Assembly (NCBI GenBank): GCA_024229515.1
Contig: JAAESI010000024.1
Location: 124,001-188,000, forward strand
Direction: 5' to 3'
Length of the DNA: 64,000 nt
Source: Pseudomonadota bacterium
Lineage (GTDB): Bacteria; Myxococcota_A; UBA796; UBA9615
Under the pieces are notes generated by a model that saw only the letters and a list, made by a program, of their open reading frames with translations, searched no databases and was not told the origin of the DNA. A program made the position numbers and the translations under genes. Shown piece after piece: positions 1 through 10,022 of the stretch (the stretch's first letter is position 1; every line of letters begins with the position of its first letter).

Positions 1-1392
<1,392 letters not shown>

Positions 1393-1470
1393 GTCCGCCC
1401 TCCACTGCTTCTGCGTTCGACAGAATACCTGACCGCTTGCGCTCGACGGATCCGTGGGCAGGATCCGGTC

Positions 1471-2502
1471 ATGTTGACCCACACCCTCCCCTCGGTTCTC
1501 GGTCGCGCGAAGACCCTCGCAGCGGCGACGTCCGTCGATACGACGTATCTGTTCTGTGCCGCGAATCCGCACGCTTTCGACGTCCGCGACCGGGAACGCG
1601 TGATCATCGAGGGCAAGGATCGCGTCCGCTTCCTCCACGCGATGCTCAGCAACGACGTCTCCAGCCTGCAGGTCGGCCAGGGCCGCTGGGCCACCTTCAA
1701 CACGGTCAAGGGCCGCACGGTCTCGGACGTCCGACTGTTCGTGGTCGACGACGACAAGCGCAACGGAGCGATCTGGGCGCTGCTGGAGCCGGGGGCGCGG
1801 GACGCCTTCGTCGAGGGCCTCGACAAGTTCGTGATCTCCGAGAAGGTCTACTTCTCGGACGCCGAGGAGACCGCCCTGTGGCTGCTCGCGGGCCCGACGG
1901 CCGATCAGACGCTCGCCGCCGCGGGCGCGACGCTCCCCCCCGACGAGCCGTTCGCGCACCTGGAGACGACCGTGGGCGGACGCCGGGTGAGGGTGCTCCG
2001 GCTCGACGTCAGCGGACGGGACGCCAAGGACCTGGGGCTTTGGATGGCTGCGGACGACGAAGCTGCGGTGCTGGAGGCCCTCGCCCACGTGCCGCGCGGC
2101 GATCGTCTGGTGCTGGAAGCGGCCCGCGTCGAGGCCGGTCAGCCGCGCTTCGGCATCGACCTCACGGAGGAGAACATCCCCCTGGAGGCGGGCCTCAAGA
2201 ACCGTGCGATCAGCTTCACCAAGGGCTGCTACATCGGCCAGGAGGTGATCTGCCGCATCGACTCGATGGGCTCACCCAAGCGGCTGCTGTGCCGGCTGGA
2301 CCTGGACGGTGAGGCCGCTCCCGAGCCGGGGGCCGAGCTCTCCCGCGACGGCAAGGTCGTCGGGTGGGTGACCTCGGCGGTGGTGTCGGAGCGGCTCGGC
2401 CATCCGGTGGCGTTGGGCTACGTCAAGAAGCGGAACAACGACGTCGGCACGGTGCTGGACGTCGCGGGTGCGGGCAGCGCGACGATCGCCGCGCACTGCT
2501 GA
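1471..2502 (+). CDS. ygfZ: folate-binding protein YgfZ
   Basis: 343 residues. The family signature K-G-C-Y-I-G-Q-E-V starts at residue 251, and C253 is the conserved cysteine. The N-terminal half matches the GcvT-like aminomethyltransferase fold (FLHAMLSNDVSSLQVGQG). YgfZ/IbaG-type proteins bind folate and support assembly or repair of certain Fe-S enzymes such as MiaB, which is also encoded in this window. The ATG at 1471 is chosen because an upstream in-frame extension to 562 runs antisense through the outer-membrane protein gene and has no family similarity. The protein has the usual length for this family. Confidence 0.9.
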   Translation: MLTHTLPSVLGRAKTLAAATSVDTTYLFCAANPHAFDVRDRERVIIEGKDRVRFLHAMLSNDVSSLQVGQGRWATFNTVKGRTVSDVRLFVVDDDKRNGAIWALLEPGARDAFVEGLDKFVISEKVYFSDAEETALWLLAGPTADQTLAAAGATLPPDEPFAHLETTVGGRRVRVLRLDVSGRDAKDLGLWMAADDEAAVLEALAHVPRGDRLVLEAARVEAGQPRFGIDLTEENIPLEAGLKNRAISFTKGCYIGQEVICRIDSMGSPKRLLCRLDLDGEAAPEPGAELSRDGKVVGWVTSAVVSERLGHPVALGYVKKRNNDVGTVLDVAGAGSATIAAHC

Positions 2503-2503
2503 T

Positions 2504-2538
2504 TCAGGGATCAGGAATCAGGGATCAGGGATCAGGGA
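2504..2538. repeat. short tandem repeat of a 7-bp GGATCAG-like unit
   Basis: Directly after the ygfZ stop there are about four consecutive copies of GGATCAG or GAATCAG. They lie in the 54-bp gap between the convergent ygfZ and cysQ-like genes. It is a simple tandem array with no hairpin or T-run, so it does not look like a terminator. Confidence 0.75.
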
Positions 2539-2556
2539 ACTCGCCTGACGCCTGAC

Positions 2557-3411
2557 CTACTCCAACGTCCCGATCGCCTCGATCATCGACATCAGCTCGT
2601 CGTGCATTCCGGGCGCGGACGCGACGATGCCTCGCAGCAGCGGATCGGGGCGGTTGAACACGTGCCGATCCCGGCCCAGGTCAGTGACGGCGAGCCCGGC
2701 TTCGAGGCAGAGCAGCACGCCGGCTGCGATGTCCCACTCGTTGCGCGGCTTCCGGGTGAAGTAGGCGTCGCCGACCCCGCAGGCGAGCAGGCCGAGCTTC
2801 CACGCCGTGGAGCCCATCTCCTTGACGGTCATCCGGGCCTTGAACGGCTCGAACTCCCCTCGCCTCGTCTCGGTGCGGCTGGCGAGCAGGTTCGCCCCGT
2901 CGACGGTCGGCTTGCTTGAAGGCTCCGGCACCGGCTCCCCATCCCGAAGCACGGCGCCCCCGGCGCGGCCGGTGATGATGCTGTCGACGGCAGGGTTGAA
3001 GAGCACCCCCAGGACCATCTCCCCACGCAGCGCGAGGCCGATCGAGATGGCGAACTCGGGCACCCCTTCGGTGTACTCGCGGGTGCCGTCGATCGGGTCG
3101 ACGATCCAGACCGCGTTGCGGCCGAGCCGCTCGGGGCTGTCGCCGGTCTCCTCGCTCAACCAGCCGGCCTCGGGCAGCAGCGCCCCCAGCTCCTCGGCGA
3201 GGATGCGGTCGGCCGCCAGATCAGCCTCCGTCAGCGGGTTCTTCGCCGATTCGCCGCGTGTCTCGATGAGCTCTCCATCGACCTTCTCCCAGACGGTCTG
3301 CGCCGTCTGGAAGAGCTCCATCACCGGGATCGCGGCCTTGCGCGCCGCCGCTTCGGCGCCGGCGAGGAGGTCGTCGAGGATCGGATCCGAGGGCGAGGTA
3401 GGGACGCGCAT
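2557..3411 (-). CDS. cysQ: inositol monophosphatase family protein, CysQ-like 3'(2'),5'-bisphosphate nucleotidase
   Basis: 284 residues with all metal-site motifs of the lithium-sensitive phosphatase superfamily: E87 in LSEETG, the D105-P-I-D-G-T110 loop, and W226-D227 in EWDIAAG. NPLTEAD at residues 58-64 is also typical of CysQ. CysQ enzymes hydrolyse 3'-phosphoadenosine 5'-phosphate from sulfate assimilation, but inositol-1-phosphatase or histidinol-phosphatase activity cannot be excluded by motif alone. The gene lies 12 bp downstream of the HD phosphohydrolase gene on the same strand and is probably co-transcribed with it. Confidence 0.8.
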   Translation of the reverse strand: MRVPTSPSDPILDDLLAGAEAAARKAAIPVMELFQTAQTVWEKVDGELIETRGESAKNPLTEADLAADRILAEELGALLPEAGWLSEETGDSPERLGRNAVWIVDPIDGTREYTEGVPEFAISIGLALRGEMVLGVLFNPAVDSIITGRAGGAVLRDGEPVPEPSSKPTVDGANLLASRTETRRGEFEPFKARMTVKEMGSTAWKLGLLACGVGDAYFTRKPRNEWDIAAGVLLCLEAGLAVTDLGRDRHVFNRPDPLLRGIVASAPGMHDELMSMIEAIGTLE

Positions 3412-3423
3412 CGGCGGACCCTA

Positions 3424-4782
3424 TCAGGCGATGTCGGCGATGGCGGCGCCAGCCTCCGCGACGAGCTCGGGGGGCACGTAGATGCGGCTCATGCCCAGCT
3501 CACCGGCGTAGCGATCGAACAGCGCGGTGCTCTTCTCGAGCTTCGCCGGCCTCCGCTCGCTGCTGCCCCGGTAGGGCGTGTGGAGCACGAAGATCGGCGG
3601 CGGTCCGCTCGGCGCGGCGGTCTCCCCCAGCGGGAGCGGCTCCTGCGCGGCGGGGATCTTGGTCTGGTCGAAGTACTTGCTGAGCACGCCCAGGCTGGTC
3701 GCCGGCAGGTGCGGGATCCCGGCCCGGTCCAGCCGCGAGGTCAGCGGTGAGAGGTCCACCTCCTGGGGGGTGCCGTGGCGCTCGAGCAGGAGCTTGTACT
3801 CGCGACGCTCCACGATCCGGCGCGCCCACTCGTTGCTGCTGGCGCGCAAGTGCGACAGCAGGTGGTGATCGTCCACCTTCGCGTACTGCTCGATGTCTGC
3901 GGGGAGCGACCAGCCGTCGCCATCCTCGGCAAAGTACTGCCTCAACATCTCCTCGTAAGCCACCGATCGGTAATGGAAATAGACCATCACGAACATGTGG
4001 TAGCGAGCGAGCAGGAAGTCGTCGAACGCGTAGATCGCGCGGTCCAGCAGAGCGAGGTGGACCCGCCCGTCGACCACGTGCGCGGCGAGGTTGTTCATGA
4101 TCCAGTTGGTGTCGAAGACGCCGTAGTGGACCCCCGCGAAGTGCGAGTCGCGCGCGAGGTAGTCCATGCGATCGACGTCCAACTCGGAGCTGATCAGCTG
4201 CTGGAGCAGGGGGCGCCAGTCGTTCTCGCCGGCCTCGTACCAGGCGGGCTGGGCGGGCAGGTCGGGGTCGATCAGACCCGCCACGGCCAACGCGGGGATT
4301 CCCCCGGCCTCGATCACGGGCGTCAGCGCCGAGCTCGTGATCGCCTTGATGGTGTAGTCCTCGTGCGTCGCCTGCCGGCTCCCGGGGTACAGATCCGGTC
4401 GCCCCGCGTAGGCGTGGATCTGCAGCGCCTCCAGCTTCGGCATCGCGAACTCGACCGAATGCGAGAACGGCGCGTGGCCGACGTCATGAAGCAGCGCCGC
4501 AAGCCGGACCAGGCGCCGGAAGGCGGCCCGCCGGTCGGGCGCCAGCGGCGGCGTCTGCGCATCCTCGAAGATGGAGTCGAACGCCCGCCCCGCGAGGTGC
4601 ATCGCCCCGATCGAGTGCAGGTAGCGGTTGTGCACGGCGCCGGGAAAGGCCAGATCGCTGAATCCGAGCTGGCGTACGTGCCTCAGCCGCTGGAACAAGG
4701 GCTCGTCCATCACGGACAGCTCATGCCGTGACACCGCGATGGCGCCGTGCAACGGATCTCGAACCTCGGGGCCTCGCGCCAT
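3424..4782 (-). CDS. HD-domain phosphohydrolase (dGTPase-like, COG1078 type)
   Basis: 452 residues. The N-terminus has the superfamily pattern: DPLHGAI, R32-x-R-H, RYLHSIG with H56, then LLHDVGHAPFSH with H99-D100 and H103/H108. DVDRMDYLARDSHFAGV supplies the downstream aspartates. Members hydrolyse nucleotides, often dNTPs; the substrate here is unknown. The ATG at 4782 is chosen because the open frame continues far upstream only as antisense of asnS. The start lies 30 bp from the divergent asnS start, so the two promoters must overlap or lie within coding sequence. Confidence 0.85.
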   Translation of the reverse strand: MARGPEVRDPLHGAIAVSRHELSVMDEPLFQRLRHVRQLGFSDLAFPGAVHNRYLHSIGAMHLAGRAFDSIFEDAQTPPLAPDRRAAFRRLVRLAALLHDVGHAPFSHSVEFAMPKLEALQIHAYAGRPDLYPGSRQATHEDYTIKAITSSALTPVIEAGGIPALAVAGLIDPDLPAQPAWYEAGENDWRPLLQQLISSELDVDRMDYLARDSHFAGVHYGVFDTNWIMNNLAAHVVDGRVHLALLDRAIYAFDDFLLARYHMFVMVYFHYRSVAYEEMLRQYFAEDGDGWSLPADIEQYAKVDDHHLLSHLRASSNEWARRIVERREYKLLLERHGTPQEVDLSPLTSRLDRAGIPHLPATSLGVLSKYFDQTKIPAAQEPLPLGETAAPSGPPPIFVLHTPYRGSSERRPAKLEKSTALFDRYAGELGMSRIYVPPELVAEAGAAIADIA

Positions 4783-4812
4783 GGTGCCCCGGAGGGTATA
4801 TCGTTCGCCGCT

Positions 4813-6162
4813 ATGCTTCGACCTCGTACACCGATCAAGACCGCCCTCGCCAACGCCTCCGACGGCCAGTCCGTCGTCCTGAGCGGCTGGGTCCGCAACA
4901 AGCGGGTCAGCAAGAACATCGGCTTCCTCGAGCTGAACGACGGTTCCATGCTGGCCAACCTCCAGCTCGTGTTTCCCAAGGACGGCATCGGCCCCGAAGC
5001 GGCTGAGCCGGTCGACAAGGGCGCGGCCGTGCGGGTCGAGGGGCGGTTCACTCCCTCCAAGGGCAAGGGCCAGGCGTGGGAGCTTCAAGTCGACGCGATC
5101 AAGGTCGTGGGCGCCTGCCCGGAGGACTACCCGCTCCAGACCAAGCGCCACTCGATGGAGTTCCTCCGCGAGAAGGCCCACCTGCGGCCACGCACGCGCA
5201 CGTTTGCGGCCACCTTCCGGGTGCGCAACGCCCTCGCGATGGCGATCCACAACTTCTTCCAGGAGCGCGGCTTCCTCTGGGTGCACACCCCGATCATCGC
5301 CGCCAGCGACTGCGAGGGCGCCGGCGAGCTGTTCAAGATCACGGACCTGGAGGGTCAGGACTTCTTCGGCTCCGAGAGCTTCCTCACCGTGTCGGGCCAG
5401 CTCAACGTCGAGGGCTTCGCGTCGGCCTACACCGACGTCTACACGTTCGGCCCCACCTTCCGCGCCGAGAACAGCAACACCGCCCGGCACGCCAGCGAGT
5501 TCTGGATGATCGAGCCGGAGATCGCGTTCGCCGATCTCGACGACCTGCTGGTGCTCGCGGAGGACTTCATCCGCTCGATCGCCAACGAGGTCCACGAGCG
5601 CTGCGCCGAGGACTTCGCGTTCTTCAACAAGTGGATCGAGAAGGGCGTGGTCGAGGAGGTCAGCACGACGCTGAACAAGTCGTTCGCCCGGATGACGTAC
5701 CACGAGGCGATGGACGTGCTCGTCAAGAGCGGCAAGAGCTTCGAGTACGCCGTCGGCGAAGGCGCGGCGCTGCAGACCGAGCACGAGCGCTTCCTCGCCG
5801 AGGAGTACGTCAAGGGGCCGGTGTTCGTCACCGACTACCCGACGGACCAGAAGGCCTTCTACATGCGGCTGTCCGATGACGGCAGCACCGTCGGCGCCAC
5901 CGACCTGCTGGTCCCCCGCCTCGGCGAGATCATCGGCGGCTCGCAGCGCGAAGAGCGCCTCGACGTGCTGACCTCCGAGCTGGAGCGCCGCGGCATGGAG
6001 ACCGCCCCGTACTGGTGGTACCAGGAGCTGCGCCGCTACGGCTCGACACCCCACGCGGGCTTCGGGCTCGGGTTCGAGCGGATGCTGATGTACCTGACCG
6101 GGGTCAAGAACATCCGCGACGCGATCCCCTACCCGCGGACGCCGGGCCAGGCGCTCTTCTAG
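4813..6162 (+). CDS. asnS: asparaginyl-tRNA synthetase
   Basis: 449 residues. An N-terminal OB-fold anticodon-binding domain (residues 1-110, VVLSGWVRNKRVSKNIGF) is followed by a class II catalytic core. Motif 2 is FRAENSNTARH. The C-terminus GFGLGFERMLMYLTGVKNIR, then PRTPG, is diagnostic of AsnRS and contains motif 3. The enzyme charges tRNA-Asn in the cytoplasm. The start at 4813 matches normal AsnRS N-termini; an earlier in-frame ATG at 4747 would overlap the divergent HD gene and adds unrelated sequence. A TATATC hexamer sits about 15 bp upstream. Confidence 0.96.
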   Translation: MLRPRTPIKTALANASDGQSVVLSGWVRNKRVSKNIGFLELNDGSMLANLQLVFPKDGIGPEAAEPVDKGAAVRVEGRFTPSKGKGQAWELQVDAIKVVGACPEDYPLQTKRHSMEFLREKAHLRPRTRTFAATFRVRNALAMAIHNFFQERGFLWVHTPIIAASDCEGAGELFKITDLEGQDFFGSESFLTVSGQLNVEGFASAYTDVYTFGPTFRAENSNTARHASEFWMIEPEIAFADLDDLLVLAEDFIRSIANEVHERCAEDFAFFNKWIEKGVVEEVSTTLNKSFARMTYHEAMDVLVKSGKSFEYAVGEGAALQTEHERFLAEEYVKGPVFVTDYPTDQKAFYMRLSDDGSTVGATDLLVPRLGEIIGGSQREERLDVLTSELERRGMETAPYWWYQELRRYGSTPHAGFGLGFERMLMYLTGVKNIRDAIPYPRTPGQALF

Positions 6163-6230
6163 GGTTCAGGGCCGTCGCTTCCAGCGCGTGTGATCTGGGG
6201 GGCAGGATCACGGCCTTCCGGGGTGGGCGC

Positions 6231-6289
6231 GCGTCCGGCGCGCCTGAAACGGGGAATTGGGTCCGTCACGGACCCTTGGAAACTGGGAG
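6231..6289 (+). repeat. palindromic intergenic element, copy 1
   Basis: A 59-bp element downstream of asnS. Its core is the 17-nt hairpin GGGTCCGTCACGGACCC (7-bp stem, TCA loop, 6259-6275). Upstream of the hairpin are a GAAAC-GGGGAA box and a GCGTCCGGCGC motif; downstream is GGAAACTGGGA. A second, inverted copy lies at 6396-6453. Most of the 358-bp gap between asnS and queG (6163-6520) consists of this pair; I see no gene there. Confidence 0.75.
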
Positions 6290-6395
6290 GCGGCCGCGAG
6301 GGGGCCTCACTTCGGCGGCAGCCTGCTGTCCGGACCAGATTCCTGAGAGGTGCAACCCGGGACAGATCCCCGGCATCGTAGTTCGTCGCCGACAC

Positions 6396-6453
6396 TTCCC
6401 AGTTTCCAAGCGTCCGTGACGGACGCTTTCCCAGTTTCAGCGGCGCCGGACGC
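6396..6453 (-). repeat. palindromic intergenic element, copy 2 (inverted)
   Basis: Read on the minus strand, this copy has the same order as copy 1: GCGTCCGGCGC, GAAACTGGGAA, hairpin GCGTCCGTCACGGACGC (6410-6426), GGAAACTGGGA. The second base pair of the stem is C-G here and G-C in copy 1. That paired change preserves the hairpin. Confidence 0.75.
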
Positions 6454-6520
6454 GCCGCCTCCTCGGACGTCGATCGACTCCCCGCCCAGAACCCCGCCCC
6501 CGAAGCCCCCACCCCTCCGC

Positions 6521-7636
6521 TCAACTCTCCAACGCGAACTCGACCTCGTCCCGCACGTCATCATCGATATCGGTTCGGGCGGCTTCCAGCGCTCCCCTCG
6601 CCTCGGACCCGCCCAGAACCCCCAACGCCCACGCGGCGTGGCCTCGAACCAACGGATCAGGCTCGTCCCGCAGGCACCGGATCAGGTGCGGCACCATCGC
6701 GCGATCGCCTGAGTTTCCCATCGCCACGGCGACGTTCCGGAGCAGCCCGCGACGCTTGGTCCGCTTGATCGGACTGCCCTTCATGATCCGGCTGAAGGTC
6801 GGCTGATCCCAGAGCAGGATCTCCTCCAGCTTCGGGTTCACTAGTTCCTTCCTAGGTTGGTACCGAAGTTCCCGGGTTGGCTCGGCAAATCGATTCCACG
6901 GGCATGCATCCAGGCACAGGTCGCAGCCGTAGATCCACTGGCCCACCAACGGCCGCAGATCGCGGGGGATCGGGCCCCTCAACTCGATGGTCAGGTACGA
7001 AATGCAGAGCCGCGCATCCAGCCGGTACGGGGCGTCGTGGCGGATCGCCCCGGTGGGGCAGGCGTCCAGGCAGGAGGTGCAGGTCCCGCACATGTCGGGG
7101 TGGGGTTCGGACGGCTCCACCTCGGTGCGGGTGATGACGTCGCCAATGAACCACCAGGAGCCCTGCACGCGGGAGACGGCGTTGGTGTGCTTGCCCACCC
7201 AGCCGAGCCCCGCACGGGCCGCCCGAGGCTTCTCCAGCACCGGTCCGGTGTCCACGTAGGGGCGGGCCAATTCGTCCCCCAACTCGGCGGCGAGGGCGCG
7301 GACTTTGTCCAAAAGCACGCCGTGGTAGTCGTCGCCGAGGGCGTATCGCGCAATCCGTCCGACCGGCCGATCGTCCTCCGGAGCGGGCAGTTCACCCTGC
7401 CAATAGGGCTCCTCGATCGACACCACCGAGCGAGCCCCGGGCAGCACAATGCGCGCATCCGCCCGCCGCTCGGGTTCGCGCGCGAGCCATCCCATGTCGG
7501 CGTTGCGTCCATCGTCCAGCCACTGCTGAAGGCGATCCCCCTCGGGTCCCGGAGGCGCCGGCGAAGCCCCCACGCGGAGGCCCAACTCGGCGGCCCTTGC
7601 ACGCAGGTGCTCGATCGGTACGAAACCCTGCTTCAT
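6521..7636 (-). CDS. queG: epoxyqueuosine reductase QueG with C-terminal HEAT repeats
   Basis: 371 residues. Catalytic Asp is in YVDTGPVLEK (about D129). Two [4Fe-4S] motifs follow: CGTCTSCLDACP (about 183-194) and CDLCLDACPW (about 238-246). The last ~90 residues form HEAT-type helical pairs (VPHLIRCLRDEPDPLVRGHA), as in full-length QueG. The enzyme performs the cobalamin-dependent last step of queuosine synthesis in tRNA anticodons. I chose the ATG at 7636, preceded by an AAAGGG-like ribosome site. An in-frame GTG at 7660 adds eight residues and has no such site. Confidence 0.93.
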   Translation of the reverse strand: MKQGFVPIEHLRARAAELGLRVGASPAPPGPEGDRLQQWLDDGRNADMGWLAREPERRADARIVLPGARSVVSIEEPYWQGELPAPEDDRPVGRIARYALGDDYHGVLLDKVRALAAELGDELARPYVDTGPVLEKPRAARAGLGWVGKHTNAVSRVQGSWWFIGDVITRTEVEPSEPHPDMCGTCTSCLDACPTGAIRHDAPYRLDARLCISYLTIELRGPIPRDLRPLVGQWIYGCDLCLDACPWNRFAEPTRELRYQPRKELVNPKLEEILLWDQPTFSRIMKGSPIKRTKRRGLLRNVAVAMGNSGDRAMVPHLIRCLRDEPDPLVRGHAAWALGVLGGSEARGALEAARTDIDDDVRDEVEFALES

Positions 7637-7731
7637 GTTCGGGTAGCCCTTTCCCCCCACGCGCGCGCCATTGCCAATGCTATCTGCTCCGTAGAGAATG
7701 CCCCGATCGCTGAACGGCTGGAGTGCGCTGG

Positions 7732-9966
7732 ATGTCTGGGACCTGGATTCGACTGCTGCTGATCATGTCCCTCGCTGCGGCGATGGGGTGTGGCCCGACC
7801 CGCACGCCGCCCCCCGTGGTGGACGACAACGGCGACGGCAACCCTCTGGACCAGGACGGCGACGGCTACTGCCCCGACGACGTCGACGAGGATGAGTGCG
7901 AAAACGCCGATCTTGAGATGGGCGACTGCGACGACACGGACGACCGCGTCCACTCCGATCACGACGAGGTCTGCGACCTGGTCGACAACAACTGCGACGG
8001 CTTCGTGGACGAGGGCTTCGACGCCGATGGTGACGGCTACGTCAACGAGCTCGGCGAAGGCTGCATCAGCAACTACCCGCCCGAGGAGCTGGACTGCAAC
8101 GACCAGCTGCCCGCCGTGCACCCCGGCCACGAGGAGCTGTGCGACGAGCTGGACAACGACTGCAACGGCGCGGTCGATGACGGCCTCGACGTCGACGGCG
8201 ACGGCTTCCGCGTCTGCGACCTGCTCGCGGACTGCGACGACGAGGATGCCTCGACGTACCCCAACGCCCCCGAGCTCTGCGACGGCATCGACAACAACTG
8301 CAACCTCGTCATCGATGACGGCATCGGCATCGACTTCACCGATCAGGATGCCGACGGCTTCACGCCGTGCGAGGGCGACTGCGACGATTCCTTCCCCGAC
8401 GGCGCCACGGTGAACCCGGGCGAGATCGAGGGCTGCGACGACATCGACAACGACTGCGACGGCCTCATCGACGAGGACCTCGACATCGACGGCGACGGCG
8501 TGCCCGGTCCGCACCCCAACTGCCTGCTCGAGTACGGCGCGGTGGACTGCGACGACAACGACCCGACCATCTACCCCGGCGGCCCCGAGTTCTGCGACAA
8601 CGAGGACAACGACTGCGACGGCCTCATCGACGAGAACCTCGACTTCGACAACGACGGGTTCACCGCGTGCGAGGGCGACTGCCAGCCGCTGGACGTCAAC
8701 ATCAACCCCAACGCACCGGAGCTGTGCGACGGCCTCGACAACGACTGCAACCTCATCGTGGACGACGGCTGGGACAACGACGGGGACGGCCAGAGCACCT
8801 GCGCGGGTGACTGCAACGACATCGACCCGCTGACCTACCTGGGCGCTCCGGAGCTCTGCGACGGCCTCGACAACGACTGCGACGGCTCCGCTGGCGCCAA
8901 CGAGACGGACGTCGACGGCGACACCTTCAGCGAGTGCGACGGCGACTGCGACGAGGGCGACGTCGAGCGCTACCCGGGCGCTCCCGAGCAGTGCAACACC
9001 ATCGACGACGACTGCGACGGCGCCCTGCCGGCGAACGAGCAGGACGACGATCTGGACGGCTACATCGGCTGCACCCCGGCAGGCTGTGCCATCTCCCTGG
9101 TGGACGACGGCGAGGACACCGACTTCGCCGCCGTCGGTGTGCTCGACCCGCTGGGCATGGACACGCTCCTGAACCAGGACGCGGCGGCTTCGGCCGTGCT
9201 CGAGGACGCCGCCAACTTCGACGACTCGCAGGTCATTGTCTGGCACACCGGCGCCCGGGACATCACCCAGGCCGAGTACGACATGCTGGAGGCCTGGGTC
9301 AACGGCGGCGGCGGCCTCGTGGTCACGGGCCCGGACGCCCTCAGCAACACCGAGTGCTACGACTCTGACCTCGGCGACGACGATGACTCTGCCGGCGACG
9401 ACGATGACTCCGCCGGTGACGACGACGACTCCGCCACCGGGGACGATGACGACTCCGCCACCGGCGACGACGACGACTCCGCGGCCCCCTACTGGGCCGG
9501 CGGGGGCGACTGCGACGACGAGGTCGAGGTGGACGGCGGCCTGCTCGCCGATCTGGTCCGCAGCCTGACGGTCGATGACGGTCCCCAGGTCACAGCGTGC
9601 GCCATCAGCGACTCCAGCACGCCGGTCACGTCCGGGCCCTACGGCTCGTTCACGACCGCGTTCACGTTCACCGCGAGCAGTGAGAACCACGAGAACGCCG
9701 TGGCCGACTCGGCCCGCAACGCCACGCGCGTGGCGGCGGTCGGCTCCCGCGCGAAGATCATCTGGACCAACGTGCCGTTCGGTGGATACATCCTCTACTG
9801 GAACGGCAACGAGGCTCTGGGCGACTGGGACGACAGCTTCAACTCCGAGCTGCCCAAGCTGCTCCGCAACGCGGTCCACACGATGAACGCCGGCTGCGGC
9901 GGTTCGCTCCAAGGCGGTGACTGCGACGACAGCGACGCCACGCTGTTCCCGGGGACCTGCGAATAA
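7732..9966 (+). CDS. large secreted lipoprotein with MopE-type metal-binding repeats and a GDDDDSA linker
   Basis: 744 residues. It starts with a lipoprotein signal (lipobox AAMGC, C20). About residues 45-450 hold eight to nine repeats of the MopE pattern, roughly DGDCDD, YPGAPELCDGLDNDCDG, DGDGF, rich in Asp and Cys. In MopE-like proteins such repeats are thought to bind metal ions. A further domain (about 460-545) carries WHTGARDITQAEYDMLEAWV and GGGGLVVTG. This resembles the ThuA/glutamine-amidotransferase-like fold and is followed by the acidic GDDDDSA tract. The domain then resumes, and the protein ends with one more DCDDSDATLFPG half-repeat. The ATG at 7732 has a GGAG site 9 bp upstream; an in-frame GTG at 7723 does not. 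Confidence 0.85.
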   Translation: MSGTWIRLLLIMSLAAAMGCGPTRTPPPVVDDNGDGNPLDQDGDGYCPDDVDEDECENADLEMGDCDDTDDRVHSDHDEVCDLVDNNCDGFVDEGFDADGDGYVNELGEGCISNYPPEELDCNDQLPAVHPGHEELCDELDNDCNGAVDDGLDVDGDGFRVCDLLADCDDEDASTYPNAPELCDGIDNNCNLVIDDGIGIDFTDQDADGFTPCEGDCDDSFPDGATVNPGEIEGCDDIDNDCDGLIDEDLDIDGDGVPGPHPNCLLEYGAVDCDDNDPTIYPGGPEFCDNEDNDCDGLIDENLDFDNDGFTACEGDCQPLDVNINPNAPELCDGLDNDCNLIVDDGWDNDGDGQSTCAGDCNDIDPLTYLGAPELCDGLDNDCDGSAGANETDVDGDTFSECDGDCDEGDVERYPGAPEQCNTIDDDCDGALPANEQDDDLDGYIGCTPAGCAISLVDDGEDTDFAAVGVLDPLGMDTLLNQDAAASAVLEDAANFDDSQVIVWHTGARDITQAEYDMLEAWVNGGGGLVVTGPDALSNTECYDSDLGDDDDSAGDDDDSAGDDDDSATGDDDDSATGDDDDSAAPYWAGGGDCDDEVEVDGGLLADLVRSLTVDDGPQVTACAISDSSTPVTSGPYGSFTTAFTFTASSENHENAVADSARNATRVAAVGSRAKIIWTNVPFGGYILYWNGNEALGDWDDSFNSELPKLLRNAVHTMNAGCGGSLQGGDCDDSDATLFPGTCE
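9373..9483 (+). repeat. in-frame GDDDDSA repeat tract (five units)
   Basis: Five copies of GDDDDSA, two preceded by an extra Thr, span 37 residues inside the MopE-like gene. The encoded linker is strongly acidic and probably disordered. The tract is in phase with the reading frame, so slippage in multiples of 21 or 24 bp would change only linker length. Confidence 0.9.
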
Positions 9967-10022
9967 CCATCGACTGGTCGCGCGACTGGCATCCGGTCGT
10001 TCAGCTTCCTGATGGCTACGAC

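Noticed and set aside
7850-9000. Regularly spaced repeats that could suggest a CRISPR array
   Set aside because: The units vary in length and sequence, lie in one reading frame and encode MopE-type motifs; there are no conserved direct repeats with unique spacers.
7633-9912. 759-codon open frame on the minus strand opposite the MopE-like gene
   Set aside because: The Val-rich repetitive product is the mirror image of the Asp/Asn repeats on the other strand. The plus frame has a lipoprotein signal and recognised repeats.
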